This document shows, piece by piece, positions 30,223 through 38,170 of a stretch of 64,000 nt of DNA (position 1 is its first letter; the number at the start of each line of letters is the position of its first letter). The stretch lies in IMG/VR virus record IMGVR_UViG_3300035670_007545, positions 1-64,000 of that record; one strand, written 5' to 3'. This DNA is from a virus. The notes under the pieces were generated by a model. That model made no database searches, was not told where the DNA came from, and worked only from the letters and a program-made list of their open reading frames with translations. Made by a program: the position numbers and the translations under genes.

Positions 30223-31848
30223 CTATGCCTCGCAACTAACACATTCATTTATATTCCTTGCAAATGACTGTGCTGAACTTTGACTAAACTGATAATATAA
30301 GGTCTTAACCCCCTCCTCATGTGCATACAAATATAATTGATTTATATCTTTTGCTGGAACTGATGGATGAATCATCAAGTTAAGTGATTGTGATTGGTCT
30401 ATATATTTCTGTCTCTGTGCTGCTTGTAATATAAGTTCTTTTGGTGATATCTCAATGAATGATTTAAAAACCTCTTTGGTTGGGAAATCCAAGTGTTGCA
30501 CTGATCCATCTTTCTTCAAAATGCTCTCCCATGTTTCTGGTGTATTTAATCCATATTTATCCAATTCAATTTCCAAAAATGGATTCTTATAAATTGTTTT
30601 TGATTTTGCCAAATCTTTAATAAAATAATTTGATTTGATTGGTTCAATACCCATACTTACCTGTCCTAGAATAAACGAACTTGACTTGGTTGGTGCTATG
30701 GCTATTAAGGTAGTGTTAGCATATCCATCTCTTAAACATCTATATCCCTTCTCTTCATATAAATATTTTGAAGCCAATTCTGATTTCTCTTTAATTAGTT
30801 TAAATATTTGATGATTTAATTGCTTTGCCATCAAAGATTCAAATTGAATTAATTTGGATTGGAATAATGAATGATAACCTAAAACCCCCAAGCCAATTGC
30901 TCTATGCTGTGATGCAAATCTATTAGCCCTTTTCATACCAGCCATTTTACCTGACTTCAATATAAATTCATCCATAACAGCATTTAAGAACATTGTATAA
31001 ACCTCAATTGCATCAGTCTCAATTATCTCATCCCAATGAAGTAAATTCAATGAACCCAAACAACAAACAAAAGAATTTAATGAATCTGTTGGCAGTTGAA
31101 TTTCAGAGCATAAATTTGAAGCAGTTATATCCATACCCAATTCTTTATAGGGTGTATTGTTGTTTGAATTATCCTTGAACATAATATATGGAAAACCAAA
31201 CTCATTACGTCTTTGAATTATCTTTGCCCATATCTTTCTCTTGGTTGGGTCCCCCCCCTTCATATCATTAATCCAATTATCTGTAACTGTAATTCCATAT
31301 TGCAAATTCTGTATAGGATTACCTTCTGTTCCAATATCCAGGAACTCCATAATATCATCATGCTCAACTGGTAGCCAGACTGCACATGCACCCCTTCTTG
31401 CCTCTGATTGCTTACAAACATCAACAACTGTATCATATACCCTTGCATAATGAACTGGGCCATCTGCTGTACCACCTGTTGATATCTTACTACCCCTGGC
31501 TCTAATATTTCCTAAGTATGCACTTGTTCCACCACCATATTTTGACATCATACCAATTTCTCTTCCAGCATTCAAAATGCTATCTAATGTATCATCAATG
31601 TTTGATCCATAACAACTAATAGGTAATCCTTTTTCTTTACCAAAATTAATCCAGACTGGTGTTGATAGGCTGTAAAAACCCCTTGCCATATAATCTTCAA
31701 ACTTAATAGCAAACCCATCAATTTTTAAATATTCTTCCGCTTTATTTGCAATATCTTTAATCCTTTGCTCGGGGGTTTCATTTATATACCCCCTTGATAA
31801 GAAAAGCCTACTCTCATCATTTAACCAATAATATTTTTCTTTATTCAT
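30223..31848 (-). CDS. nrdA: Ribonucleoside-diphosphate reductase large subunit (class Ia)
   Basis: 541 residues, shorter than the 750 or so of E. coli or T4 NrdA because the N-terminal ATP-cone region is missing. Catalytic features are all present. They are the substrate-side Cys pair (C79 in ISCYG, and C262/C263 in FVCCLGSLNL), the radical-site N245-x-C247-x-E249 in ASNLCSEI, and the radical-transfer tyrosines Y518-Y519 in TLYYQ. The C-terminal redox Cys pair is C536 and C539 in NECVSCEA. It reduces ribonucleotides to deoxyribonucleotides together with NrdB, encoded 11 bp upstream. Lack of the ATP cone predicts no dATP feedback at that site. It ends at a strong bidirectional terminator. Confidence 0.96.
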   Translation of the reverse strand: MNKEKYYWLNDESRLFLSRGYINETPEQRIKDIANKAEEYLKIDGFAIKFEDYMARGFYSLSTPVWINFGKEKGLPISCYGSNIDDTLDSILNAGREIGMMSKYGGGTSAYLGNIRARGSKISTGGTADGPVHYARVYDTVVDVCKQSEARRGACAVWLPVEHDDIMEFLDIGTEGNPIQNLQYGITVTDNWINDMKGGDPTKRKIWAKIIQRRNEFGFPYIMFKDNSNNNTPYKELGMDITASNLCSEIQLPTDSLNSFVCCLGSLNLLHWDEIIETDAIEVYTMFLNAVMDEFILKSGKMAGMKRANRFASQHRAIGLGVLGYHSLFQSKLIQFESLMAKQLNHQIFKLIKEKSELASKYLYEEKGYRCLRDGYANTTLIAIAPTKSSSFILGQVSMGIEPIKSNYFIKDLAKSKTIYKNPFLEIELDKYGLNTPETWESILKKDGSVQHLDFPTKEVFKSFIEISPKELILQAAQRQKYIDQSQSLNLMIHPSVPAKDINQLYLYAHEEGVKTLYYQFSQSSAQSFARNINECVSCEA

Positions 31849-31859
31849 TTTTTTGTTTT

Positions 31860-33566
31860 TTAAAATAAATCATCTTCTGTTATGCTCTTGCTCTTTTTAT
31901 TATAATCAACTGATTTCTTATAAAAAAAATCTCCCTCCTTTGTTGATAAAATCTCCACATCAAACCATAATGTCTTCTCAATCTCTGTAAAATCAACTTC
32001 AAATACTGATTTCATCCCAATTCTATTTAATGAATTATTAAATCTATTTTGAATGAAATGTTTAATTGTATCTTTTGATAAAAAACTTAATTCACCATTC
32101 TCAAATATCCAATCCAATATTCCACATTCAGCTGCATATGCTTTATGACAAGCTGACACAATCAACGCTTCAAATTCTTCGTCAAACCATTCTGGATTTT
32201 CTTCTTTGATAATGTTGATAAGTTCTGATCCAAAATTACCATGGATTTCTTCCTCCTTTGAGGTAGCTTCAACCACATTTGAAATACCTTTGAATAGATT
32301 TTTCTCCTTGTTGAAGGACATCATAATCAAGAACTGACTAAATAAACTTACATGTTCAATAAACAAGGAAAATAATAATACAGACTTTGTGTACATTTTA
32401 TTCTCTTTACTCCTTGTCCCATCTAAATATTTTGCCAAATAACTGATTCTATTCTTTATAGCAGGAATTTCAATAACAGTCTGGAACTCATTCTCCAATC
32501 CAAGAATTCTTAATAATTGAGCATAAGCATCCTTATGACGAACTTCCGAGTTTCCTGAAATTAAAACTTTGTCATTATATCTAGTCACAATACATCCAGT
32601 AGGAACTGTAACACAATAGATGTTACCATCATAATCTTCAATGGTAGGTTTATCAGTTATAGAAGAAAAGGTGTTAGTTTTTACAAAACTTACATTGTAT
32701 ATATCTTTATCATTAGTTATATCAACTACATACCCAGCAAAAATACCTATAACTTGCAAATTATCTGCAAACAATTTACTAATAGTTTGGTGTTTAATAA
32801 CATAATCACCATTCTGAGTGTCACTATCAAGTTTAGACCCCTCCAATTTTGTTAATTCATAAATAAAAGAATTGCACCACTTTTCAGATTTATCTGATAA
32901 ATCAATACAATCAAAGTTTCCAATATTAATTTTATCATCCAAACTCAACTCATCCACACCCTCATTAACAAATTTACCAGAAAAAGGCAATTTCATATCA
33001 CTACTAAATTTACCAATATCTTTTATAGCCTTCTTTATAATATTACCACTCCTTGTTTTGTAGTAGATATTATGGTTGGGGGTTAGTAATGCATTATATG
33101 TTTGGTTCTCAATCCTATGCATCTTTCCCTTGTAAGGTTCATTGATAATATTACTTGGTAAAACAGATGTCATTGTATTGGTTTCTAAATCATATTGAAT
33201 AACCTCTGTATTATTATCAATATCCTTAAAGTTAACCCAACCTTTTGGTGTTAATATTTCAGTTCCCTCACCATGACATTCGGCAAAAGTCATACCAACA
33301 TCACCAATTTCAGTTATTGGCATCCTCTTATACAAGTCAGCCCAGAATGTTTTTACATTTACCTCAATTTGAGCAATTGCCAACATTGACCTTTTAATAA
33401 CCTCCCTCTCCTCATTTGATATCTTTGTTTTATAATCATCAATATCAGTTGTGAAATTGAATTCAGAGTGTATCCAGTATGAGTGTCTAATTGCATCCTT
33501 ATATGCTAATAAGGATGGATATTCATAAGGCAAAATGTTTATCCTCTTTTCAAAAATGTTCTTCAT
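31860..33566 (-). CDS. nrdB: Ribonucleotide reductase small subunit interrupted by an intein
   Basis: 568 residues, of which about 325 are NrdB and 243 (97-339) an in-frame intein. The extein reads GMTFAE then SEVRHKDAYAQLL across the splice site. The E-x2-H-x3-Y pattern gives two metal ligands and the radical tyrosine, all just after the insertion. Further ligands are in WIHSEFNF, FIEHVSLF and EEEIHGNFG. The protein holds the di-iron tyrosyl radical that starts catalysis in NrdA. A near-match promoter box (TATTTATC) lies 22 nt upstream. It lies 77 bp after the C-terminal half of the split helicase and 11 bp before nrdA. Confidence 0.95.
   Translation of the reverse strand: MKNIFEKRINILPYEYPSLLAYKDAIRHSYWIHSEFNFTTDIDDYKTKISNEEREVIKRSMLAIAQIEVNVKTFWADLYKRMPITEIGDVGMTFAECHGEGTEILTPKGWVNFKDIDNNTEVIQYDLETNTMTSVLPSNIINEPYKGKMHRIENQTYNALLTPNHNIYYKTRSGNIIKKAIKDIGKFSSDMKLPFSGKFVNEGVDELSLDDKINIGNFDCIDLSDKSEKWCNSFIYELTKLEGSKLDSDTQNGDYVIKHQTISKLFADNLQVIGIFAGYVVDITNDKDIYNVSFVKTNTFSSITDKPTIEDYDGNIYCVTVPTGCIVTRYNDKVLISGNSEVRHKDAYAQLLRILGLENEFQTVIEIPAIKNRISYLAKYLDGTRSKENKMYTKSVLLFSLFIEHVSLFSQFLIMMSFNKEKNLFKGISNVVEATSKEEEIHGNFGSELINIIKEENPEWFDEEFEALIVSACHKAYAAECGILDWIFENGELSFLSKDTIKHFIQNRFNNSLNRIGMKSVFEVDFTEIEKTLWFDVEILSTKEGDFFYKKSVDYNKKSKSITEDDLF
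32550..33278 (-). other. NrdB intein (243 residues)
   Basis: The intein starts at Cys97 (CHGEGTEILTPKGWVNF, block A) and has a block B-like LLTPNHNIYYKT. It ends DKVLISGN followed by Ser340. The penultimate residue is Gly instead of the usual His, a variant seen in some inteins. At 243 residues it is too short for a full LAGLIDADG endonuclease. The stretch HQTISKLFADNLQVIGIFAG looks like a remnant of such a domain. It is therefore probably a splicing-competent intein with a degenerate or lost homing function. Confidence 0.9.
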
Positions 33567-33587
33567 ATATTTTTTTTTATTGGTTAA

Positions 33588-33595
33588 GATAAATA
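33588..33595 (-). promoter_or_regulatory. Near-match promoter box TATTTATC
   Basis: The minus strand reads CATATTTATCTTAACC, one base off the TATTTATA octamer, 21 nt before the nrdB ATG at 33566. It may give late expression of nrdBA, but the mismatch makes this uncertain. Confidence 0.3.
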
Positions 33596-33643
33596 TGAAA
33601 CCAGGTTATAAAAGTATTCAATTTTGATTATAAAATCAAATTT

Positions 33644-34102
33644 TTATAAAAAATTGTCATTGCTATTTTTCTTAACCAATAACTCCTTAATCCTTTCTTT
33701 CTTACGTTCCACTTGTTGTTCCTCAAACCCCAAGAATGTTGCTGTAGTATCTGTATCAATTTCAAGCATTTCATTATCAAACTTGCAATTCTCAAACACA
33801 ATACCATCTTTACCAATCCTTGACTTGGTTATTGCCACAGTTGCCAAATTCATCTCTTTCTGTTGCAAACTCTTTGCAATACTAATAATAACATGGCCAA
33901 CCTGGGCTTTCTTTATTGACCCCCCCATTTGGTCATTTGTTACCACATTTGCAGAAATAGATGAGTTGTGTGTGTAAATGTCATTGGCATAAAACATATG
34001 GGTGTCATCAACAGTAATGTCAATTGTATCCTCTTCACCTACCAATTCAATTGATTCAATTTCATCTAAAATAAAATCATTCTTGTTTAAAATTTGTTCC
34101 AT
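33644..34102 (-). CDS. 41: Replicative helicase (gp41/DnaB type), C-terminal half preceded by split intein C-part
   Basis: 152 residues: a 46-residue intein C-part followed by about 106 residues of helicase C-terminus. The extein part SSISANVVTNDQMGGSIKKA continues the N-half exactly where the TQGNR motif stops. It contains HVIISIAKSLQQ and ATVAITKSRIGKDG, the arginine-finger-like end typical of DnaB-family RecA cores. Trans-splicing would give a helicase of about 457 residues, close to T4 gp41 (475). The start ATG overlaps the end of the endonuclease gene by 26 nt in another frame. Confidence 0.93.
   Translation of the reverse strand: MEQILNKNDFILDEIESIELVGEEDTIDITVDDTHMFYANDIYTHNSSISANVVTNDQMGGSIKKAQVGHVIISIAKSLQQKEMNLATVAITKSRIGKDGIVFENCKFDNEMLEIDTDTTATFLGFEEQQVERKKERIKELLVKKNSNDNFL
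33965..34102 (-). other. Split intein, C-terminal part
   Basis: 46 residues: MEQILNKNDFILDEIESIEL, then VGEEDTIDITVDDTHMFYAN (block F) and DIYTHN (block G, His-Asn) followed by Ser. The block order and length match the C-parts of gp41-type naturally split inteins, and it most resembles the gp41-8 class as I recall it. Confidence 0.93.
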
Positions 34103-35309
34103 TTTTTAAAAAATTTAAGCAGTTATTTATTACAAAATCTTTATTACTCATATATTCAGATTCCTTGACCCTTTTAACAATATAACCTTTTTTAACCAAA
34201 AAATCATCTCTATTGCTATCTATCTTTTTTTGTTCATCTTTTGAATGCCAGTAATCCCCATCAAATTCTATTATTTTATTACCTAATTTAAAATCAACAC
34301 TTATTATAGTCATATTATTCTCCCAAACATAAAAAACATACTCATTATTTAGTTCGTAAAAATAACAATTTAACCTATCATCATTTTCTAATTTAGAAAA
34401 AATACCCCAAAATAAATCTTGTGAAATTTTTGAATACTTATCTTTGAATACAGAGATTTTTGCCATCAAAAATTCTTTATACTTAATCTCCCCATCAAAT
34501 TCCCCGTATTTTTCAATAAAAAATTCTTTGCTTTGTGAAAATTTTATCTTGGATATAAAGTCATCATATCTAATTTTACCATCAATATCACCATATCTAT
34601 CTATAAATGAGTTTAAAGTTGTTTTAACCATACTAACACAATACTCATCCCAAAATTTTAACCCCTCTGTCTTCCCATATTTATCAATATAGTATGTCAA
34701 ACTAAACCTATATGATTGCCTTTGATTCCTATCATACCATTTCTTATAACCTAATTCAACACCATATCTATTTTGATATTCAGGTAATGTCCTCCCATTC
34801 CTATATGGTCTAATTTTTTTGTTTTTAGCCATAGTTGCAATTTTGGAATTTAATGTGTTTTCCCATCTTTTTCTACCCTCTTCTTCGCCATATCTCTCTA
34901 TTGCTGGTTTTAAGCCATATGAAACAGCTTTTTTATTTCTTTGTTCCCATTTTTTTGTGCCAAGATCAATTCCATATTTTTTTATAAAGTTATTTTTATC
35001 CATCTTAACTTTATCTTTATATTCATCTTGTTTTATTTTCCAATTATCCCCGTATCTTATTTTACAAGCATACTCACTAATGGCATCATTTTTTAACTTT
35101 CTAACAATAACACCTAACCTACCTAACCATTTAGATTCAACATTGTTTAATATGAAATCACTTATATTTAGTAATCTATTTTTTATAGAATTAGTATCAT
35201 AATATTCTATAATTTTATAAATTTCACAATATTGATTTTTAGTTATCAAATGTTTAACTTCTTTAATTTTCTTATAATTAAGAAATTGTTCAATAGTAAT
35301 TACCCCCAT
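34077..35309 (-). CDS. Free-standing Vsr-like homing endonuclease between helicase halves
   Basis: 410 residues. Residues about 85-280 contain six or seven repeats of [KR]YG-x3-G-x2-[KR]-[WY] (for example KYGIDLGTKKW, RYGEEEGRKRW, KYGKTEGLKFW), probably DNA-binding modules. Residues 317-385 form a PD-(D/E)XK / Vsr-like nuclease: SVDFKLGNKIIEFDGDYWH supplies D339, E348, D350, D352 and H355, followed by RDDFLVKKGYIVKRVKESE. This matches the endonuclease family described beside fractured genes with split inteins (Dassa et al. 2009). It would cut intein-less helicase alleles and promote spread of the whole insertion. Its ATG lies in the 3' arm of a hairpin. Confidence 0.88.
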   Translation of the reverse strand: MGVITIEQFLNYKKIKEVKHLITKNQYCEIYKIIEYYDTNSIKNRLLNISDFILNNVESKWLGRLGVIVRKLKNDAISEYACKIRYGDNWKIKQDEYKDKVKMDKNNFIKKYGIDLGTKKWEQRNKKAVSYGLKPAIERYGEEEGRKRWENTLNSKIATMAKNKKIRPYRNGRTLPEYQNRYGVELGYKKWYDRNQRQSYRFSLTYYIDKYGKTEGLKFWDEYCVSMVKTTLNSFIDRYGDIDGKIRYDDFISKIKFSQSKEFFIEKYGEFDGEIKYKEFLMAKISVFKDKYSKISQDLFWGIFSKLENDDRLNCYFYELNNEYVFYVWENNMTIISVDFKLGNKIIEFDGDYWHSKDEQKKIDSNRDDFLVKKGYIVKRVKESEYMSNKDFVINNCLNFLKNGTNFKQE

Positions 35310-35361
35310 CTAATTTTATTTTAATATAAATATCACAAATGTTAAATAAGTTAGATGGGGG
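35303..35361 (-). promoter_or_regulatory. Hairpin that can hide the endonuclease start codon
   Basis: A perfect 11-bp inverted repeat, TTAGATGGGGG (35351-35361 on the plus strand) and CCCCCATCTAA (35303-35313), encloses 37 nt. In the minus-strand RNA the 5' arm CCCCCAUCUAA lies just after the helicase-N stop. The 3' arm UUAGAUGGGGG contains the AUG of the endonuclease. Five G-C pairs make it the most stable stem around any start in the window. The TATTTATA box is in the loop, so RNA started there lacks the 5' arm. Confidence 0.75.
35325..35332 (-). promoter_or_regulatory. Candidate late promoter box inside the hairpin loop
   Basis: The minus strand reads GATATTTATATTAAAATAAA with the core ending 15 nt before the ATG at 35309. 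If initiation is about 6 nt downstream, as at T4 late promoters, the RNA starts near 35319 with a leader of about 10 nt and no 5' hairpin arm. Confidence 0.65.
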
Positions 35362-35366
35362 CACAA

Positions 35367-36692
35367 TTATTTTTTAATAAAAAGTGTATTACCAACAGAC
35401 AATCCACTGTCAATGGATAAGAAACCCCCACCTAATGTTGGAAATTTGTGTTTTGCTGACACTTTTATTTCCTTTCCACTTTTTGTCTTAATTCTATAAA
35501 CAGGCTGTTTCTCAATAGGGAATACATAACTAATTGCTTTATATCCTTTATGTGTTAGAATATTATCTCCAACAACAACATCCTTTATTTGAATCAATCC
35601 TTTATTCTCAATATCCACAATAGTATCTAAAGAAACACAGCGATTTCCTTGCGTACCAAGCCATCCGGCAATATTCAATTCATGGCACATAGCCTCAAAG
35701 TGTCTAATAACTGATCCTTCATTCTTCCACTCATCATTACCTTGTCTATCTGGAACAACACAATCAATATAATCCAAAACAACCAAATCAAGTTTAATAC
35801 CATCAGCAATAATCTTTCTAATTTGATTCTTAATTTGATTCATTGTCAATGTGTCAGATGGTAATTTCTTTAAAATCAACTTATTTGTATGAGTTTCTTT
35901 TATATTATTAACAGTTTCATAAACAACATCCTTATGATTTGGTAATTCATCTGGGGATATTTTTGTCCAAAGTGTAATATGCTTTCTCTGAATAATTTTT
36001 GGATTATCTTCAAAAAAGATATGTAGAACATTATAATTGTTATTGAATGCTGTATTTGCAACCAAGGTCAATAGAGTTGATTTACCAATACCTGGACCTG
36101 CAAATATAATACCAACCTCACCTTTGGCTAAACCCCCCTTTAAGAGAACGTCTATGCCCTTTACACCCATTGGTATGGGGTGTCTATAATCCTCATCCAA
36201 TACACCCACCAAGTCATTAAAAACCTCAAAACCGTTTGATTCCTTAACACCAACTTGCAAGGCATATCTTAATAACTCCTCAAGTTGATCATAAGATTCA
36301 AAGTCACCCTCATTAATGACTTTCTGTGCCTTTTCCAAAACAATCTTAACTTCTTCTTGTTTGCAGAATTTAAGTGCTTTTTCTTGAACAAGTTCAACAC
36401 CATCTAATGGCGCTGAACTTATTTTAGTTATAGTGTCAATCACAATCTTCAATGCCAATTCTTGTGATATTTCAGATTTGGCAATCATATTTAGTGTTTC
36501 AAAGTTTGGGGCTGCATCATATTTCTTATGATACTCCTTAATCATTTGTATGATTAACTTAAAATACTTATTCTCAAAATAAGATATTTTAATAAAATCT
36601 AATATGGCTCTTGCAAATTCCTTATCTAAAATAATCTGATTGATTAATTGCAACTGGAACGTCTGACCCAGGTAATCAAAATTCTTTGACAT
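35367..36692 (-). CDS. 41: Replicative helicase (gp41/DnaB type), N-terminal half ending in split intein N-part
   Basis: 441 residues: 351 of helicase and a 90-residue intein N-part. A helical N-terminal domain (1-150) precedes the RecA-type core. The core has Walker A GPGIGKST (199-206), Walker B LDLVVLDYID (301-310) and the GWLGTQGNR motif that ends at residue 351, where the intein begins. The enzyme unwinds the phage fork 5'-3' as a hexamer. Neither half alone has a complete ATPase site, since the distal motifs are in the gene at 33644-34102. It follows a 152-residue unknown gene after 11 bp within the replication operon. Confidence 0.94.
   Translation of the reverse strand: MSKNFDYLGQTFQLQLINQIILDKEFARAILDFIKISYFENKYFKLIIQMIKEYHKKYDAAPNFETLNMIAKSEISQELALKIVIDTITKISSAPLDGVELVQEKALKFCKQEEVKIVLEKAQKVINEGDFESYDQLEELLRYALQVGVKESNGFEVFNDLVGVLDEDYRHPIPMGVKGIDVLLKGGLAKGEVGIIFAGPGIGKSTLLTLVANTAFNNNYNVLHIFFEDNPKIIQRKHITLWTKISPDELPNHKDVVYETVNNIKETHTNKLILKKLPSDTLTMNQIKNQIRKIIADGIKLDLVVLDYIDCVVPDRQGNDEWKNEGSVIRHFEAMCHELNIAGWLGTQGNRCVSLDTIVDIENKGLIQIKDVVVGDNILTHKGYKAISYVFPIEKQPVYRIKTKSGKEIKVSAKHKFPTLGGGFLSIDSGLSVGNTLFIKK
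35370..35639 (-). other. Split intein, N-terminal part
   Basis: 90 residues starting at Cys352: CVSLDTIVDIENKGLIQIKD (block A), then GDNILTHKGYK and the block B segment KSGKEIKVSAKHKFPT, ending GLSVGNTLFIKK and a stop. The spacing and the KQPV...SGK...VSA.HKFPT run match the gp41-8-type N-part as I remember it. It has no linked endonuclease domain. Confidence 0.93.
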
Positions 36693-36703
36693 AAAAATAA
36701 AGA

Positions 36704-37162
36704 TTAATGGTTAGATAATAAATTTTTCTCTAAATACTGATGTGTTAAGTTTTGGTTGATTAGGATATTTGTCAAATCCTTCAATGAATCTTTAATGAAA
36801 TGGCGAATATCAACAGTATATCTAACCTTTGGTGGATATAACTTCCCATCAACTATTCTATGGGATACAACTTGGTCTCCAATTTTTACATAAATGTTGA
36901 ATAATTCAGCTTCATCTGTTGATGAGGTCTCCATAATTGAAGGGTCATACAAAATACTCTCTTTGTTCTCAACAAGATACCCAATTGATTTCATCTTTAA
37001 GTATTGTGTCAAATCCTCTGAAAAATACTTGACAAACTCATAGAGTTCAAAAGAATCCTTAGCATCAGGATTGATACCCTTAATGTTTAAAAACCTCTGA
37101 ACAATAATGTTGTTGTTCAATGTTAGCAAAAACTCCACCTTTGTTGTTTCACTCTGTCTCAT
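36704..37162 (-). CDS. Hypothetical protein in the replication operon
   Basis: 152 residues, of mixed charge and with no membrane segment. The central stretch IYVKIGDQVVSHRIVDGKLY and PKVRYTVDIRHFIKDSLKDL suggest a small alpha/beta protein. I recognise no family. It lies 17 bp after the exonuclease gene and 11 bp before helicase-N. A helicase loader or accessory role would fit that location, but no sequence feature shows it. Confidence 0.6.
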   Translation of the reverse strand: MRQSETTKVEFLLTLNNNIIVQRFLNIKGINPDAKDSFELYEFVKYFSEDLTQYLKMKSIGYLVENKESILYDPSIMETSSTDEAELFNIYVKIGDQVVSHRIVDGKLYPPKVRYTVDIRHFIKDSLKDLTNILINQNLTHQYLEKNLLSNH

Positions 37163-37179
37163 AATAGTTTTTTTTGTTG

Positions 37180-38169
37180 TTAAAATTTTTTCTCTTTTCT
37201 ACTTAATTTCATAAATGGCTTAACAAAATCAACCCAAGCATCATCCCTTTTTGGTAAGAATTTAAAAAACCCATCATCCCTCATTAACTTCAATAAGTTT
37301 GTATAACTCCTATCAGTTGGGTCTAATCTCTCACTATAAATTTCATAAACCATTGTCTTGCCTTCATCTGTGATTAACGGATTTCTTAAATCAATTATTT
37401 TTCCTGTCTTCTCAAAAAACTCATCCCCAACCAAACCAGATTTGCTAATTCCAGATAATAGATTACTCAATGTCTTGCTCTTTGTTTTTTCAAACAATAC
37501 TTTTGCCTCATCTAAAACTTCTTGTAAGGTATAATCTCTCTTATCAAAATTAGGAAAAAATGTCTTTAATTTCTTCTCACCAAAATTTGTGATGCCATAA
37601 ATGTTGTCAGATGTATCACCAATCAATACTTTGTAAAGATAAACATTATTATGCGGAATATCAATGTTTTTGAAATGAATTAAATCCCCTTTTTTGGAAT
37701 ATGTTTTTGATACAGGGGAAAATAACATAACATTCTCACCAATCAACTGGGTCAAATCCTTATCCCCAGAAAAAATAATCATATTCTCATCCTTTGCAAT
37801 ATGAGTGTATTGTGCAATCAAATCATCTGCCTCATTTTGGTCAACTTGGCATTGTCTTACAAAAACTTCCTCAAGATATTCTTTAACCCTTTCCCTTTGG
37901 TATAGGTAAGATTCATATTTATGATCATCCAAAGAAATTCTACGATTCTCTTTGTATCTTGGATAGATGTTTTTTCTTATTAGTGAGTTTTCATTCCCAT
38001 CCCAGAATACAACAACTTTATCATGATTATGTTTCTCAAGAAATAATCTAATTGTATTTAGAAAATGGAAAACCCCACCAATATGTTTGCCTTCAGAATA
38101 AAATTCACGAACGCCATGAAAACCAATTGTAAATAAATTGTTTCCATCTATTAGTAGGGTTTTCTTCAT
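37180..38169 (-). CDS. rnh: 5'-3' exonuclease / flap endonuclease (T4 RNase H type)
   Basis: 329 residues from the ATG at 38169, one base after the uvsX stop. A TTG nine bases upstream is less likely. It has PIN/FEN-type metal-binding acidic motifs: LLIDGNN (D8), FWDGNE (56-61), NEADDLIAQY (E113, D115, D116), FSGDKDLTQL (D136, D138) and GDTSDNI (D185, D188), then a helix-hairpin-helix-like NFGEKKLKTFF. T4 RNase H (305 residues) removes RNA primers from lagging-strand fragments. This gene is flanked by uvsX and helicase genes, which supports that role. Confidence 0.9.
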   Translation of the reverse strand: MKKTLLIDGNNLFTIGFHGVREFYSEGKHIGGVFHFLNTIRLFLEKHNHDKVVVFWDGNENSLIRKNIYPRYKENRRISLDDHKYESYLYQRERVKEYLEEVFVRQCQVDQNEADDLIAQYTHIAKDENMIIFSGDKDLTQLIGENVMLFSPVSKTYSKKGDLIHFKNIDIPHNNVYLYKVLIGDTSDNIYGITNFGEKKLKTFFPNFDKRDYTLQEVLDEAKVLFEKTKSKTLSNLLSGISKSGLVGDEFFEKTGKIIDLRNPLITDEGKTMVYEIYSERLDPTDRSYTNLLKLMRDDGFFKFLPKRDDAWVDFVKPFMKLSRKEKKF

Positions 38170-38170
38170 A

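Noticed and set aside
34444-35202. Plus-strand ORFs opposite the endonuclease (34444-34692 and 34819-35202)
   Set aside because: They have no leader motif and their sequence is the antisense of the YG repeats. The minus-strand endonuclease has clear catalytic motifs.
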